Origin: CAWAWP01 sp963841205 | GTDB taxonomy: Bacteria; Chloroflexota; Ktedonobacteria; Ktedonobacterales; JADMIN01 | DNA length: 64,000 nucleotides | Assembly (NCBI GenBank): GCA_963841205.1 | Contig: CAWJCH010000012.1 | Span: 186,001-250,000, forward strand | Direction of reading: 5' to 3' | Shown: positions 46,300 to 55,162 of the stretch, piece after piece | How the letters are laid out: the number at the start of each line of letters is the position of its first letter | Numbering within the stretch: the stretch's first letter is position 1 | Notes under the pieces: model-generated | The model's database searches: none | What the model was told of the DNA's origin: nothing | What the model saw: the letters and a program-made list of their open reading frames with translations, nothing else | Translations under genes and position numbers: made by a program

Positions 46300-48996
46300 T
46301 TACGTGTTCGGCGGTTCCACCAGCGGCAAGGTGAATTGAAAACGCGATCCCTTGGCGATGACGCTCTCCACCCAGATATCACCGCCCATCGCGTCGAGAT
46401 ACTGCCGGCAGATCCAGAGACCCAGCCCCGTCCCGCGGACCGAGGTGACGAGCGAGCGTTGGAGGCGCACGAACTTCTGGAAGAGCTTGCCCTGGTCCTC
46501 TGGAGGTATTCCTTCACCCTGGTCGGCGACGCTAATCACCGCCCAACGCTCTGCCGCCCCAACGTGCACCGCGTGCGATCGTCCTTGGGCGGCGAGATCC
46601 TCTCGGGTCGCTAGCGTGGCGGTCACGCGGCACATCTTGTCCGAATACTTGACCGCGTTGCTCAAGAGATTGGAGAGGACTGCTTTCACCCGTTCGGCGT
46701 CACCTATGACCCATAGATCGTCGGGAACTAGGTTCTCGATGCGCACTTTCGCTTCGGGCTCTTGGTCGGCGAACGCCATCGATGTGGCTTCATGCACATT
46801 TACCGGCCCTAGCGTGACGGAGAGCGGTTGCGTGCCGATGCTGCTGGCGTCCTGTAGCCGGCTCACCATGCCCATCAACTGACCAGTGGATTGGCGAATT
46901 TCGTCAGCGTATTGGTCGAGCTTCGCCTGCTCCAACTTCTGCCCGTGTCGCCCGATCAAGGTGACGTACCCTTGAATGGCCGTCACCGGCGTGCGGAACT
47001 CGTGCGAGACCTGCAGGATGAAGTCCTGTTTGAGCCGATCGAGGACCTGCTGTTCCTCGTAGGCACGCTGCAGCTCTCGATACAGCATGGCGTTGCTGAG
47101 GGCACTACCGCCCTGGCTGGCGAGCGCGCTCAGAAGGCCGGTCTCCTGCGGGGAGAAGTGGTGCCGCTGGCCTGGCGTGAAGACGACGAGCGCCCCAAGG
47201 CTCTGTTCACGAGTGTGTGAGGCTTGGTCGGCATCTTCAGCCCTCGGCGTGAGGTGCTGATTTGCTGTCTCCTGATGCATCACTGGCACTACCAGGCACG
47301 ACTCGATGCGTTGTAGGTAGTGAGCAAGCTGTATGCTCTCGTTTGCCTCGTCGGCACCGTCCTCGGGGGTCCACTCACATTCTACGAAGTTCAGCATCGC
47401 GTACTGGCCGTTTTCGAGCAGGTTGCCCACCTCGGACTGACGCAGGCCGCCCGCGATGGACACTCCGCCAATGAGTATGGCCTGCTTCGCGCCGGCGATG
47501 CCCACCGCCCGACACACGAGCTGTTTGCCCTCCTTGACGAAAACGGCGCAGATCGCGGCCTCAGTGAGGTCTTTCGCCCGCAGCGCGAGCGCGCTGATCG
47601 TCTCGTCGAGGTCAAGCGATGCGTTGAGCGTGAGGGTGGCGTTGTTGAGCAGGGCAAGTTTCTGTTCACGCTCGTGGGTGCGCGCACGTGACTCGCTCGA
47701 CTCTCGGGCGAGTTGTGAGTTCTGCACGAGGATCGCCGCGGAACGCGCGATGGAGGTGAAGATGCGCGCATGCTCGGGCATATATGCATCCGAGCGCGGG
47801 CTCGCCGCCACGAGCGCGCCAAGCTGTTTCTGCCCGACGAATAGCGGTGCCGCCAAGAGAGATTGGACGGGCTGCGGACTGCCCCAGCCGAGGACGCAGT
47901 ATTCGGGATGGAGCGCGCGCTCGTCAGGGGCGGAGATGCAAAGTGTTCTGCCGGTGGACACGACGTGCCACCACGCCGGCATGGATCCGCGTGTTATGCG
48001 TGCTTCCGAGTCTGGCTGTCCATCGCGCTCTGCGTAGGCGAACCACGATTCGGTCTGCGAGATCGTTTGGTTGGTGAGCACAATCGCGAACGACGGAGCG
48101 TCCAGTATACGCCGCACCGTATCGCGCATCTGGAGGTAGAGTGCCTGAGGTCGCGAAGCGTCGTGTGCGGTGCCGAGGACGCCGAGCAGGTCTATCTGAC
48201 TCTGATTCTGCTGTGCAAGCTCGGTGGCCTGTAGAGCGCGCGCAACCCGGTCGGCGTGGAGCACCAGAAGCTCGACGTCGCGCGCGCTGAATGGCCAGAG
48301 CGGGTCTCGATTGTAGACGGTGATGACGCCGATCACGTCAGTAGAGGGCCGAAGTGTTGCGAGCGAGCCGGGTCGCAAGATCGGCACGGCGAGATGCCAG
48401 GCCGCCTCCGGGTCGCGCGGGGCCTCATCGCCTGGCAGCTGGCGGCAGTCTTCTCCGCGCATGACGACCGGTTCACCACGCTGCCAACAGTAGCCCATTA
48501 AGCGTTCGCCGGGTCCGTAGGTGCGCGTGCGCTGCGTGGCGGGCAAGAGTTGAGTCGACTGACTGTCGAGCGATTCGAGCGGCGCGCCAAGGCTCGTCGA
48601 TGCATCGCCGCGCTGCATAAATGGGGGGGATGGCAGAGACGCCGCCCCGCGGACGCCCGAGCCGGTCTGCGAGGCGCGCTGCGGCTGCGATTTTCGCGCC
48701 GCCGATCCGATCGATCCAGACGGATCGACCCGCGGCCGTGTGCTGCGTGCCCGCAACACCAACATCTGTCCCAGCTCGTCGAGGGTCGACACTTCGCCGC
48801 CGTCCGCGCGTACCAGCGCAATCGCGCCGTCAATGGCCTGCGGATAGAATTCAGCGATCGAGGGCGTCTGCTCAGAGTCTGGAGCGCTCGAAGCGGCGCC
48901 AAGCGGCAGGTAGTGCTGCGGAGACAGAGCCGTGTGCGCGGCATCCGCGTTGTTCGACCCGGCGGCACCGGATGCGCGCTGCGGCGACGGCGGCAT
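46300..48996 (-). CDS. Multi-GAF sensor histidine kinase
   Basis: 898 aa; start chosen at ATG 48996 (AAAGGG about eight bases upstream); an open frame to 49383 gives Arg-rich sequence and is rejected. Two to three GAF-like domains occupy about residues 45-640 (e.g. ILDAPSFAIVLTNQTI, LGALVAASPRSDAYMPEHAR, LGALVVFTPGQRHHFSPQET). HisKA follows with the phospho-His in LQVSHEFRTPVTAIQGYV; HATPase has the N box NLLSNAVKYS, G1 VADQGEGIPPED and G2 GTGLGLWICRQYLDAMGG. No TM segments, so a soluble sensor of small ligands, light or redox. Confidence 0.92.
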   Translation of the reverse strand: MPPSPQRASGAAGSNNADAAHTALSPQHYLPLGAASSAPDSEQTPSIAEFYPQAIDGAIALVRADGGEVSTLDELGQMLVLRARSTRPRVDPSGSIGSAARKSQPQRASQTGSGVRGAASLPSPPFMQRGDASTSLGAPLESLDSQSTQLLPATQRTRTYGPGERLMGYCWQRGEPVVMRGEDCRQLPGDEAPRDPEAAWHLAVPILRPGSLATLRPSTDVIGVITVYNRDPLWPFSARDVELLVLHADRVARALQATELAQQNQSQIDLLGVLGTAHDASRPQALYLQMRDTVRRILDAPSFAIVLTNQTISQTESWFAYAERDGQPDSEARITRGSMPAWWHVVSTGRTLCISAPDERALHPEYCVLGWGSPQPVQSLLAAPLFVGQKQLGALVAASPRSDAYMPEHARIFTSIARSAAILVQNSQLARESSESRARTHEREQKLALLNNATLTLNASLDLDETISALALRAKDLTEAAICAVFVKEGKQLVCRAVGIAGAKQAILIGGVSIAGGLRQSEVGNLLENGQYAMLNFVECEWTPEDGADEANESIQLAHYLQRIESCLVVPVMHQETANQHLTPRAEDADQASHTREQSLGALVVFTPGQRHHFSPQETGLLSALASQGGSALSNAMLYRELQRAYEEQQVLDRLKQDFILQVSHEFRTPVTAIQGYVTLIGRHGQKLEQAKLDQYADEIRQSTGQLMGMVSRLQDASSIGTQPLSVTLGPVNVHEATSMAFADQEPEAKVRIENLVPDDLWVIGDAERVKAVLSNLLSNAVKYSDKMCRVTATLATREDLAAQGRSHAVHVGAAERWAVISVADQGEGIPPEDQGKLFQKFVRLQRSLVTSVRGTGLGLWICRQYLDAMGGDIWVESVIAKGSRFQFTLPLVEPPNT

Positions 48997-49417
48997 AGGA
49001 CATCCCTTTGATGCTGGAAATGAGCGAACTGGCCATGGTCTCAGGCGAGCAGGCGCGAACAAGAAGAACGATTCTGCGTCATAATCCTTCCGCAGCAAGC
49101 GTCGCTGGGTGTCGCGCGGGGCCATGCCCAACCAAACCGCCCGTCGCCCGCAACTCGCCAGGAGGCGGTGCGCACGGGGTAGAATATCACAGCGCTCCCC
49201 CTCTGACAATCGGAGAGCGTCGCGATGGAACGCAATGGTGACGTTTGCTCGTTTGTTTGACATCCGCACGAATCGCGGGCTAGAATCCCGCGCAAGAAGC
49301 GACGGCACGAGCCGATAGCGAGCACTTCCACGAGAGACGTCGGCACACGCTCGCTCCATTCTGGTGCGGCGAGCGTCTGGCAAATCGAGAGCACCGTTTC
49401 AGAAGCGAGGACGACGC
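48997..49417. other. Divergent intergenic region between kinase and M16 peptidase genes
   Basis: About 420 bp. A -10-like TAGAAT near 49181 faces the peptidase gene. Open extensions of the neighbouring frames are not protein-like. Confidence 0.4.
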
Positions 49418-50719
49418 ATGGCGACACCGACCATTGAGACTGGATCGCCGACGTCACAGCTCTATAGCGCAGTTTTGCCGAACGGCCTCCAGATCCTTGG
49501 GCAGCGCATGCCCGACCTGGAGTCGATCTCCGTCTGCTTCCACGTCCGTACAGGCGCGCGCGACGAGCACGATCCCGCCATCTTCGGCGTGTCGCACTTC
49601 TTGGAGCACATGGTCTTCAAGGGGACCGCGCGTCGCGATTCCGAACAGATTACGCTTGATTTCAACACGATGGGCGCCGAGTTCAACGCCTTCACCTCCG
49701 TTGAGCAGACCGTCTACTACGCCAGGGTGCTTGGCGAGTACCTGCCGCGAGCGATCGAGCTCCTCGCCGACCTGATGCGCCCACGACTCGACGCGCACGA
49801 CTTCGACATGGAGCGCAACGTCATCCTCGAAGAGATCGCCCGCTCGGAGGATGCGCCGACCGGACAAGCGTACCGCAAGTTGATCCAGACCTACTTCGCC
49901 GGCCAGCCACTTGGGCACGATGTCTTGGGCACCAAGGAGAGCATCGGCAATCTCAGCGTCGAACAGATGCGCGAATACGCCGCGCGTCGTTACGCCGCGA
50001 ACAACCTGATCCTATCGATTGCCGGCAACTTCGAGTGGCAGCAGGTGCTCGATCTGGCGACTGAGCACTGCGCCGCCTGGGCCATTGGCGAGTTTGGGCG
50101 TATCGCAGAGCCGTACGCGCCGGCCACGTCCGCCGCCAGGGTGATCGTCAGGCCGCAGCTCAATCAGCAGCTCTGCCTCCTTGCGTGGCCCTCGTTGAGC
50201 GAGGGTGACGATGATGTCTACGCTGCGCTGCTGGCGGCAATGGTGCTTGGCGACGGCTCCGGCTCGCGCCTTTTCTGGAATGTCTATCAGAAGGGCCTCG
50301 CCGAGAGCGTCGCTGCCTCGCTCTCCACCTTCGACCAGACGGGCATCATGGTCGCTTTCATCAGCACGACGCCCGATCACGCGCCGGCGGTGCTCGAACT
50401 GGTGCGCGCCGAGATGAAGAGCGTGCAGGATGACGGCGTCCAGGAAGACGAGTTGCGCCGCGCGAAGGATAAGTTGGTGAGCCGCACCGTCCTCGACGGC
50501 GAATCCGCCTACAGCCGCATGCAAGACCTCGCCTACACCTGGGTGACGGAACATCGCCTGCGCACCATCGAAGAAGAGATGGCCGAGATCGAGCGTGTCA
50601 CGCTCGGCGACGTACGCCGCATCCTCGATCGTTTCCCTTACACCGGCAACTCCGTGCTCGCCACGTACGGCCCGCTGGGCGCGTCGGCGTTCGGCCTGCC
50701 CGCCGATGTGGAGGGTTAG
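49418..50719 (+). CDS. M16 family zinc metallopeptidase
   Basis: 433 aa from ATG 49418. Inverted zinc motif H-x-x-E-H: His60, Glu63, His64 in GVSHFLEHMVFKG; the third ligand is in NVILEEIARSED. The second half has the inactive-subdomain pattern (QKGLAESVAASLSTFDQTGI). Similar to mitochondrial-processing-peptidase-like bacterial proteases, cytosolic here (no signal peptide). Ends in TAG. Confidence 0.92.
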   Translation: MATPTIETGSPTSQLYSAVLPNGLQILGQRMPDLESISVCFHVRTGARDEHDPAIFGVSHFLEHMVFKGTARRDSEQITLDFNTMGAEFNAFTSVEQTVYYARVLGEYLPRAIELLADLMRPRLDAHDFDMERNVILEEIARSEDAPTGQAYRKLIQTYFAGQPLGHDVLGTKESIGNLSVEQMREYAARRYAANNLILSIAGNFEWQQVLDLATEHCAAWAIGEFGRIAEPYAPATSAARVIVRPQLNQQLCLLAWPSLSEGDDDVYAALLAAMVLGDGSGSRLFWNVYQKGLAESVAASLSTFDQTGIMVAFISTTPDHAPAVLELVRAEMKSVQDDGVQEDELRRAKDKLVSRTVLDGESAYSRMQDLAYTWVTEHRLRTIEEEMAEIERVTLGDVRRILDRFPYTGNSVLATYGPLGASAFGLPADVEG

Positions 50720-50833
50720 TGGCGGTCCTGTGGTGATCGATGGGTGTTTCGTGCTTGCGGTCCTCACCGGCCTGCCGTACGCGGTCGCGGCGATCTGCAC
50801 GGTAGCCTATCTGTGTCATGTCGCACAGTGCAA

Positions 50834-50862
50834 TTGCCCACCTCTCATGGCTATGCTATACT
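50834..50862 (+). promoter_or_regulatory. Sigma-70-type promoter
   Basis: TTGCCC (50834-50839) and TATACT (50857-50862) separated by 17 bp, upstream of the gene at 51001. It implies a leader of about 130 nt that is GC-rich. Confidence 0.5.
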
Positions 50863-51000
50863 GGCCCGGTCAAGCCTGCGGGCATGGAGCAGCGGGCCGG
50901 GCGGCGGTGGCGCGGGTGGACGTGGTCGACATGGGGCCCGAGCCGGCAACCGGGATGCGGGGTGGCGGAAATCCGGCCCCCGCGCAGAGGCGGGAGAGAC

Positions 51001-51543
51001 ATGGGCAAGTACAAACAGTGGCTGCATCATCAAGAAATCGGTCGGCGTCTGCGAGACCAGATCAACACGCTGGAGCAGGAGCGGGCGCGTGTCCAGAAGA
51101 TGGCCCCGACGCATCCGACGGCGCTGCCCGAGCTCGAGAATCCCGTTATCGCGGCATTATTGAACTACACGCGCGCGGGCAACAAGCTCAGCGACATCGA
51201 CGTCATCAAGGCGGCTATGCCGAAACTGGACCTCGACCCGGACCAACGTCGGCCCGCGGGTAGCACCGCACCCGCCGCACCCGCGCCTGCGCCTGCCATC
51301 AGGACCGCGCCGGCCGGTGATTCAGCGGTGGTGTCGAGCCTACTGGCGCGGGCGCAACAGATTCCAAGTGACCCACTCGATCAGCTTCGCGAGCTATCGG
51401 GCGGGGCCGTGAATTCGGAGCCACCGGCGACCCGCGGGTCGGCGGCCCCTGCCCCTTCTGCCCAACCAGGCAAGGCGCAGGCGCCGCAGGCTGGCTCCGC
51501 AGGCAGTTGGTTTCAACGCCAGCGTGCCGACGACAAAGACTAA
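51001..51543 (+). CDS. Hypothetical protein with Pro/Ala-rich C-terminus
   Basis: 180 aa; GGGAGAG precedes the ATG and a good promoter lies upstream. N-terminal helical part MGKYKQWLHHQEIGRRLRDQ and INTLEQERARVQKMAP looks like a coiled coil; then a Pro/Ala-rich linker with APAAPAPAPA and a short SWFQRQRADDKD end. No family recognised. It begins a block of small plus-strand genes to 53.4 kb. Confidence 0.6.
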   Translation: MGKYKQWLHHQEIGRRLRDQINTLEQERARVQKMAPTHPTALPELENPVIAALLNYTRAGNKLSDIDVIKAAMPKLDLDPDQRRPAGSTAPAAPAPAPAIRTAPAGDSAVVSSLLARAQQIPSDPLDQLRELSGGAVNSEPPATRGSAAPAPSAQPGKAQAPQAGSAGSWFQRQRADDKD

Positions 51544-51671
51544 CCGCTGAATGACGCGATCTGGCTCTCGCGAGCTGCCTAGCGCTCGTGGACGTCTGCG
51601 AATCGACTTCGTTGTTCGTGGCGACCATGTGGTGACGTCGGCGAAACGGCGACACGGGAAGGTGTAGGGCG

Positions 51672-52358
51672 ATGTCTTCGGACCCTTCGGCAGTAACGAA
51701 ACTTTACGAGCAAATACCACTCGAGTCCATGCAGCAGGTCTCGGAAAGCTACATGGCTTGGTATGTGGACCGGGTGACTCGCCACCTCGACGAGACGACG
51801 GCGGGCCTGCGCGCGGAGCTGCGCGAGAACGACGCCAAAGAAGCCTCGTTCTGCCCCACGCCGCGAGAGCAGGAGGCCATCGAGCGCCTCAAGCGCAGCG
51901 GCGTCACGGGCATGGATCTGCTCGACCGCATGGTGGAGCAGGGCGAAGACTGGCTGGTTCTCACCATGCGCCGGCTCGATCACTTCGAGCGCACCGGCTT
52001 GGCTCCCAAGGACTACTCCACCTGGTGTGAGCACGCCCTCTCGGGAGCCTACGACTGGATCGACCACGAGCGGATCAATCAGTCCGCCGGCACGCCTTCG
52101 ACGAGTGGATCGCGTCCCGCGGCGGGCGGCGCCAACGTCCCCGACTGGATGGCGAACCGCAGCCGCGCCGAGGACGGCCCCACCGCCCCCGTGCCGAGCG
52201 TGCAATCCGGCTATGCGGGCACGGCCTCAAATTCGGGCAACTATTACGGCTCGGGAGCAGGCACGGGAGCGGGAGCCGCTCAGCGCACGGGTCCCCAGTC
52301 GCAGCCGGACGACGCCGACGGCAAGGGCCGCAACATCTTCCGCATCTTCACCAACTAG
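51672..52358 (+). CDS. Hypothetical soluble protein
   Basis: 228 aa. Mostly helical first 140 residues (ESYMAWYVDRVTRHLDETTA, GMDLLDRMVEQGEDWLVLTM), then a Gly/Ser-rich low-complexity region and GKGRNIFRIFTN at the end, similar in layout to the preceding gene's folded head and flexible tail. Not recognised. 128 bp after 51543. Confidence 0.62.
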   Translation: MSSDPSAVTKLYEQIPLESMQQVSESYMAWYVDRVTRHLDETTAGLRAELRENDAKEASFCPTPREQEAIERLKRSGVTGMDLLDRMVEQGEDWLVLTMRRLDHFERTGLAPKDYSTWCEHALSGAYDWIDHERINQSAGTPSTSGSRPAAGGANVPDWMANRSRAEDGPTAPVPSVQSGYAGTASNSGNYYGSGAGTGAGAAQRTGPQSQPDDADGKGRNIFRIFTN

Positions 52359-52499
52359 CCTCTCGCTGTTCGAGATATCGGCTCGTTCGCTTCGCGGCTG
52401 AGTGCTCTGACGCTTGGCCGCGTCGTCGTTTTCCAACCGCTCGCATCATGATTATCCGAAGTTCGGGCGCGATCAGCGCGGGCGCGTTTGCGAGGATGT

Positions 52500-52910
52500 A
52501 TGCCATTTACCACCCGCCGCTTGCCGCCGACGCGAGCCGTCGATCCGCTACCCGCCGCGCGCGCCGCGGCGCCGCGCGGACCGAACGTCGCTGCCTGGCT
52601 CAGCCTCGTGCTCGGGCTCGTCGTGCCATCCGGCATCTTCTTCGTAGGACTCGCCGGAATCTTCGTTGGCTTCAGCCTCGACTTCTGGCACGGGCTGCTG
52701 TCCGTCATCGTCGCGGCGCTCACGTCGGTCGGCGCGATTTACACCGGCATTGGCGGTGCGCGGCGCGCTGCCGGCTCGCGCGATCCCGCCGCCGGCCGCG
52801 GCATCGCGCTTCTGGGCCTCGGCCTGGGCTACGCCGATGTCGCCGCGCTGATCGCCTTCATTGTCTGGACCCTCATTCGCGCCATACGGGGCATCCACCT
52901 CGGCGGTTGA
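52500..52910 (+). CDS. DUF4190-like membrane protein
   Basis: 136 aa. After a Pro/Arg-rich start, PNVAAWLSLVLGLVVPSGIF, FAGI-type hydrophobic stretches and a third segment (LLGLGLGYADVAALIAFIVW) form a three- to four-helix layout with a GARRAAGSRDPAAGRGIALLG loop, the pattern of DUF4190 proteins. Function unknown. Start at ATG 52500 (GAGG four bases upstream). Confidence 0.6.
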   Translation: MPFTTRRLPPTRAVDPLPAARAAAPRGPNVAAWLSLVLGLVVPSGIFFVGLAGIFVGFSLDFWHGLLSVIVAALTSVGAIYTGIGGARRAAGSRDPAAGRGIALLGLGLGYADVAALIAFIVWTLIRAIRGIHLGG

Positions 52911-52982
52911 GCTCAACACCAGTTCGGCATGCCGCTTGCGTTCCCTTGTGCCTATCTCTCACGCGTGAAAGGAGCACCGGTG

Positions 52983-53429
52983 ATGGCCGAACGAATCGCA
53001 CGCCTTCGGCTGTTTCGCGGTTTCCGTAGGCGCCCGCGGCGCCATCGCATCGTGCGGGCCTGCGTCGCAGTGGTCGGAAGCCTCCTCATTGCGATCAGCG
53101 TCTGCTCGCTGGTTCCCGCATTCACCGACGGCGGCCTCTTCCTCGGCGTATTCCGCACCGACGCCGCGTTGGTCTTCTTCCGACTCGTCGCGGGCGTGGC
53201 GCTGCTGGCCTCATCCTTCGCCGGCACCTTCGTGTGGGGACGGGCGATCTCGATAGGCCTAGGGCTTGCGTTCGGTGCGCTTGGCCTCGCCGGTGGCCTC
53301 ACGACCGGCCTCGTATTCGGACTGTTTGGCGTCAGCGCCGTGGATAGCAGCTTCCACGTGCTGCTCTGCACGGTGCTCTTGGGCGTCGGCGCGCTCTCGC
53401 TCGACCGGTTCGCCGAGATCGCCGTCTGA
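52983..53429 (+). CDS. Small four-TM membrane protein
   Basis: 148 aa; AAAGGAG upstream of ATG 52983. Arg-rich N-terminus, then TM segments: RACVAVVGSLLIAISVCSLV, FFRLVAGVALLASSFAG, SIGLGLAFGALGLAGGLTTG and FHVLLCTVLLGVGALSL. DUF4383-like in general layout, but the family is uncertain. Confidence 0.6.
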   Translation: MAERIARLRLFRGFRRRPRRHRIVRACVAVVGSLLIAISVCSLVPAFTDGGLFLGVFRTDAALVFFRLVAGVALLASSFAGTFVWGRAISIGLGLAFGALGLAGGLTTGLVFGLFGVSAVDSSFHVLLCTVLLGVGALSLDRFAEIAV

Positions 53430-53432
53430 ACT

Positions 53433-53915
53433 TTACCGCTGAATCTCGTCCAGCAGGACCCACGAGTTCAATGCCGCCACGACGAACGAGAAGACGACCG
53501 CTGGCACGGTCCAATACACCCCGTTCACGCCACTGAGCAGCACCCATATGCGGCGACAGTCAGCGGGAGCGTGGCGAGCTGGGCCAAAGCCGCCGGACCA
53601 GGCCAGTAGCGCCGATAGCCAGCTTCCGTGGTCCGCAGCGCCGTGATCAGCACCCACGTCATCGCCAACCAGCTCACGATGCCGACGCTGAGCAGCTCGA
53701 TCCCGATGACCTGTAACGACTCCCCAGGTATCAGCAGCAGCGTTGCCGTGAAGAGGACTGAGAGCAGCGCGTAGAGCGCCCCGAAGCGCGCGCGACGGCA
53801 GCGATTTTACTGGGATGATCTTCGACATATTGATGGAGACGCCCACGAAGATCAGCCCGGCGAGCGCCGCCGACGCTCCGGCCTCGGCCACGAAGAAATC
53901 CTGCCACGCCTCCAT
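53433..53915 (-). pseudogene. Membrane protein with two frameshifts
   Basis: Start at ATG 53915 after GGAGGGTATC. MEAWQDFFVAEAGASAALAG and FVGVSINMSKI open a typical small multi-TM protein. The frame then shifts: the continuation FGALYALLSVLFTATLLLIP, LQVIGIELLSVGIVSWLAM and RRYWPGPAALAQLATLPLTV is in another frame, and the last helix (VYWTVPAVVFSFVVAALNSW) is back in the first. Two compensating indels explain it. Either a recent pseudogene or sequence errors. Confidence 0.65.
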
Positions 53916-54000
53916 ATGATACCCTCCCGCACCGAGGCATGCGTGCTGCGCGCCTCGGTGCATTGTAGCGGAAGGGCCGCGCGATGAGAAAGGCAGCGAA

Positions 54001-54643
54001 CTACAGTCCGGCTGACCACCTGTTGGCACATTGCTGGAGCTGGCTCTGCGTGCCGTTCGTGCCGACGCCGTTGATGACGTACGTCAGGCAGCCGAAGATC
54101 ACGTTGCCGTAGATGGTGTAGAAGACGTGGGCGAGGAGGGTGTAACCATCCGCCCGCCGAGGTTACATCGAGGTACGCTGCCTGATCACCCACGCCGCTG
54201 ACCGTCGTGGCCGAGTTGATCGTGACGCGGAGTGCTCTGCGCAAGCTGCGCCAGCAGATCTTCGAGGGTCTGACTGCGGAACCGGCACCGGCCCAGTAGT
54301 AGCCGGAGAGGAAGATCTTCAGGACGAGTGCGCTGCCGGCCATGTAGTTGCAGACGCCGTAACCGAGATTGCTGCTATCGTAGCTCGCTTGGAGAGTCGT
54401 GGCAGGCGACTTCGGGCTCATGAGGGTATTGGCCTCGCTGAGCGACATGAGGTTCTGGCAGTACGCCTGCGTGACCTCCGGTAGGCCCCGTCGGTTTCGG
54501 CTTGGCGTCGTGGTCGCCGTCGCGGCTGTCGTCGCGCTTGCCGCCGGCGTCCCGTTCCCGCCGCCCGTGCTAGTTCCGCTGCATGCCGCCATAGCGAGCA
54601 AGCTCGACAATAGTATTCCTGCGAATATCCGATGACGTCGCAT
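54001..54643 (-). pseudogene. Secreted lipoprotein with frameshifts
   Basis: ATG 54643 follows GGGGGAGAG. Signal peptide and lipobox MRRHRIFAGILLSSLLAMAA with Cys21; then a Thr/Ala-rich linker and a domain beginning LPEVTQAYCQNLMSLSEANT (DUF3558-like feel). After YYWAGAGSAV the frame is lost; VTINSATTVSGVGDQAAYLD is readable, and the C-terminus (YTLLAHVFYTIYGNVIFGCL and VINGVGTNGTQSQLQQCANR) lies in another frame, ending in TAG at 54001. At least one net indel. Confidence 0.65.
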
Positions 54644-55162
54644 CTGTCTCTCCCCCTTGTTCACCTCCACCGCGTCGAGGGTCGCCCCAGTCGGCTCCCG
54701 CGTCCGCACGTTCGACAGCGATACTATGCCCGCTGCCCTACGCAAGAGCCAGGCGGAATCCGCGCAATCGCCCGCGATTTCACCCGCAAGATCGAGTGTT
54801 AGCGGCAAATCGAGACATAACGTGCCCCGCGCTCACTCATCAACTCGTGCTCCATCCTCGACTGTCACCGCGAGCGAGCTACGGCCTGCAGTGCGCCCAT
54901 AGTTTGACACTCAAGCTTTCGGTTGCTGCTCTCCTCATCGAGATAGGGGCGCTGGTCCCAGCATAGAGCGATTCCGCCGGATCAACGGCGGAGTTGCGTC
55001 CGTCGCAGGATGATCCCGCATTCATTCCCCTAGGCCCCACCACACTCGTCCTCGCCTGCCCGATCGAGTCGCTCCCGATGCCCCACCTGACGTGCTATCA
55101 TCGAGGGATAGGGGCGCGACGAGACGCTGCCCCTTCGCGCACCAACGGGAGCTGCCGTCACC
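54644..55162. other. Divergent intergenic region
   Basis: About 520 bp between the lipoprotein gene and the channel-like gene. No gene recognised. Confidence 0.4.

Noticed and set aside
48997..49383. N-terminal extension of the histidine kinase
   Set aside because: The extra 129 codons are Arg-rich with no domain, and the ATG at 48996 has a suitable ribosome site.
3465..50719. Genome-wide recoding of TAG as a sense codon
   Set aside because: Many intact genes end in TAG at the expected family C-terminus (GH3, KAS III, MFS, RecD2, response regulator, M16), so TAG is a working stop.
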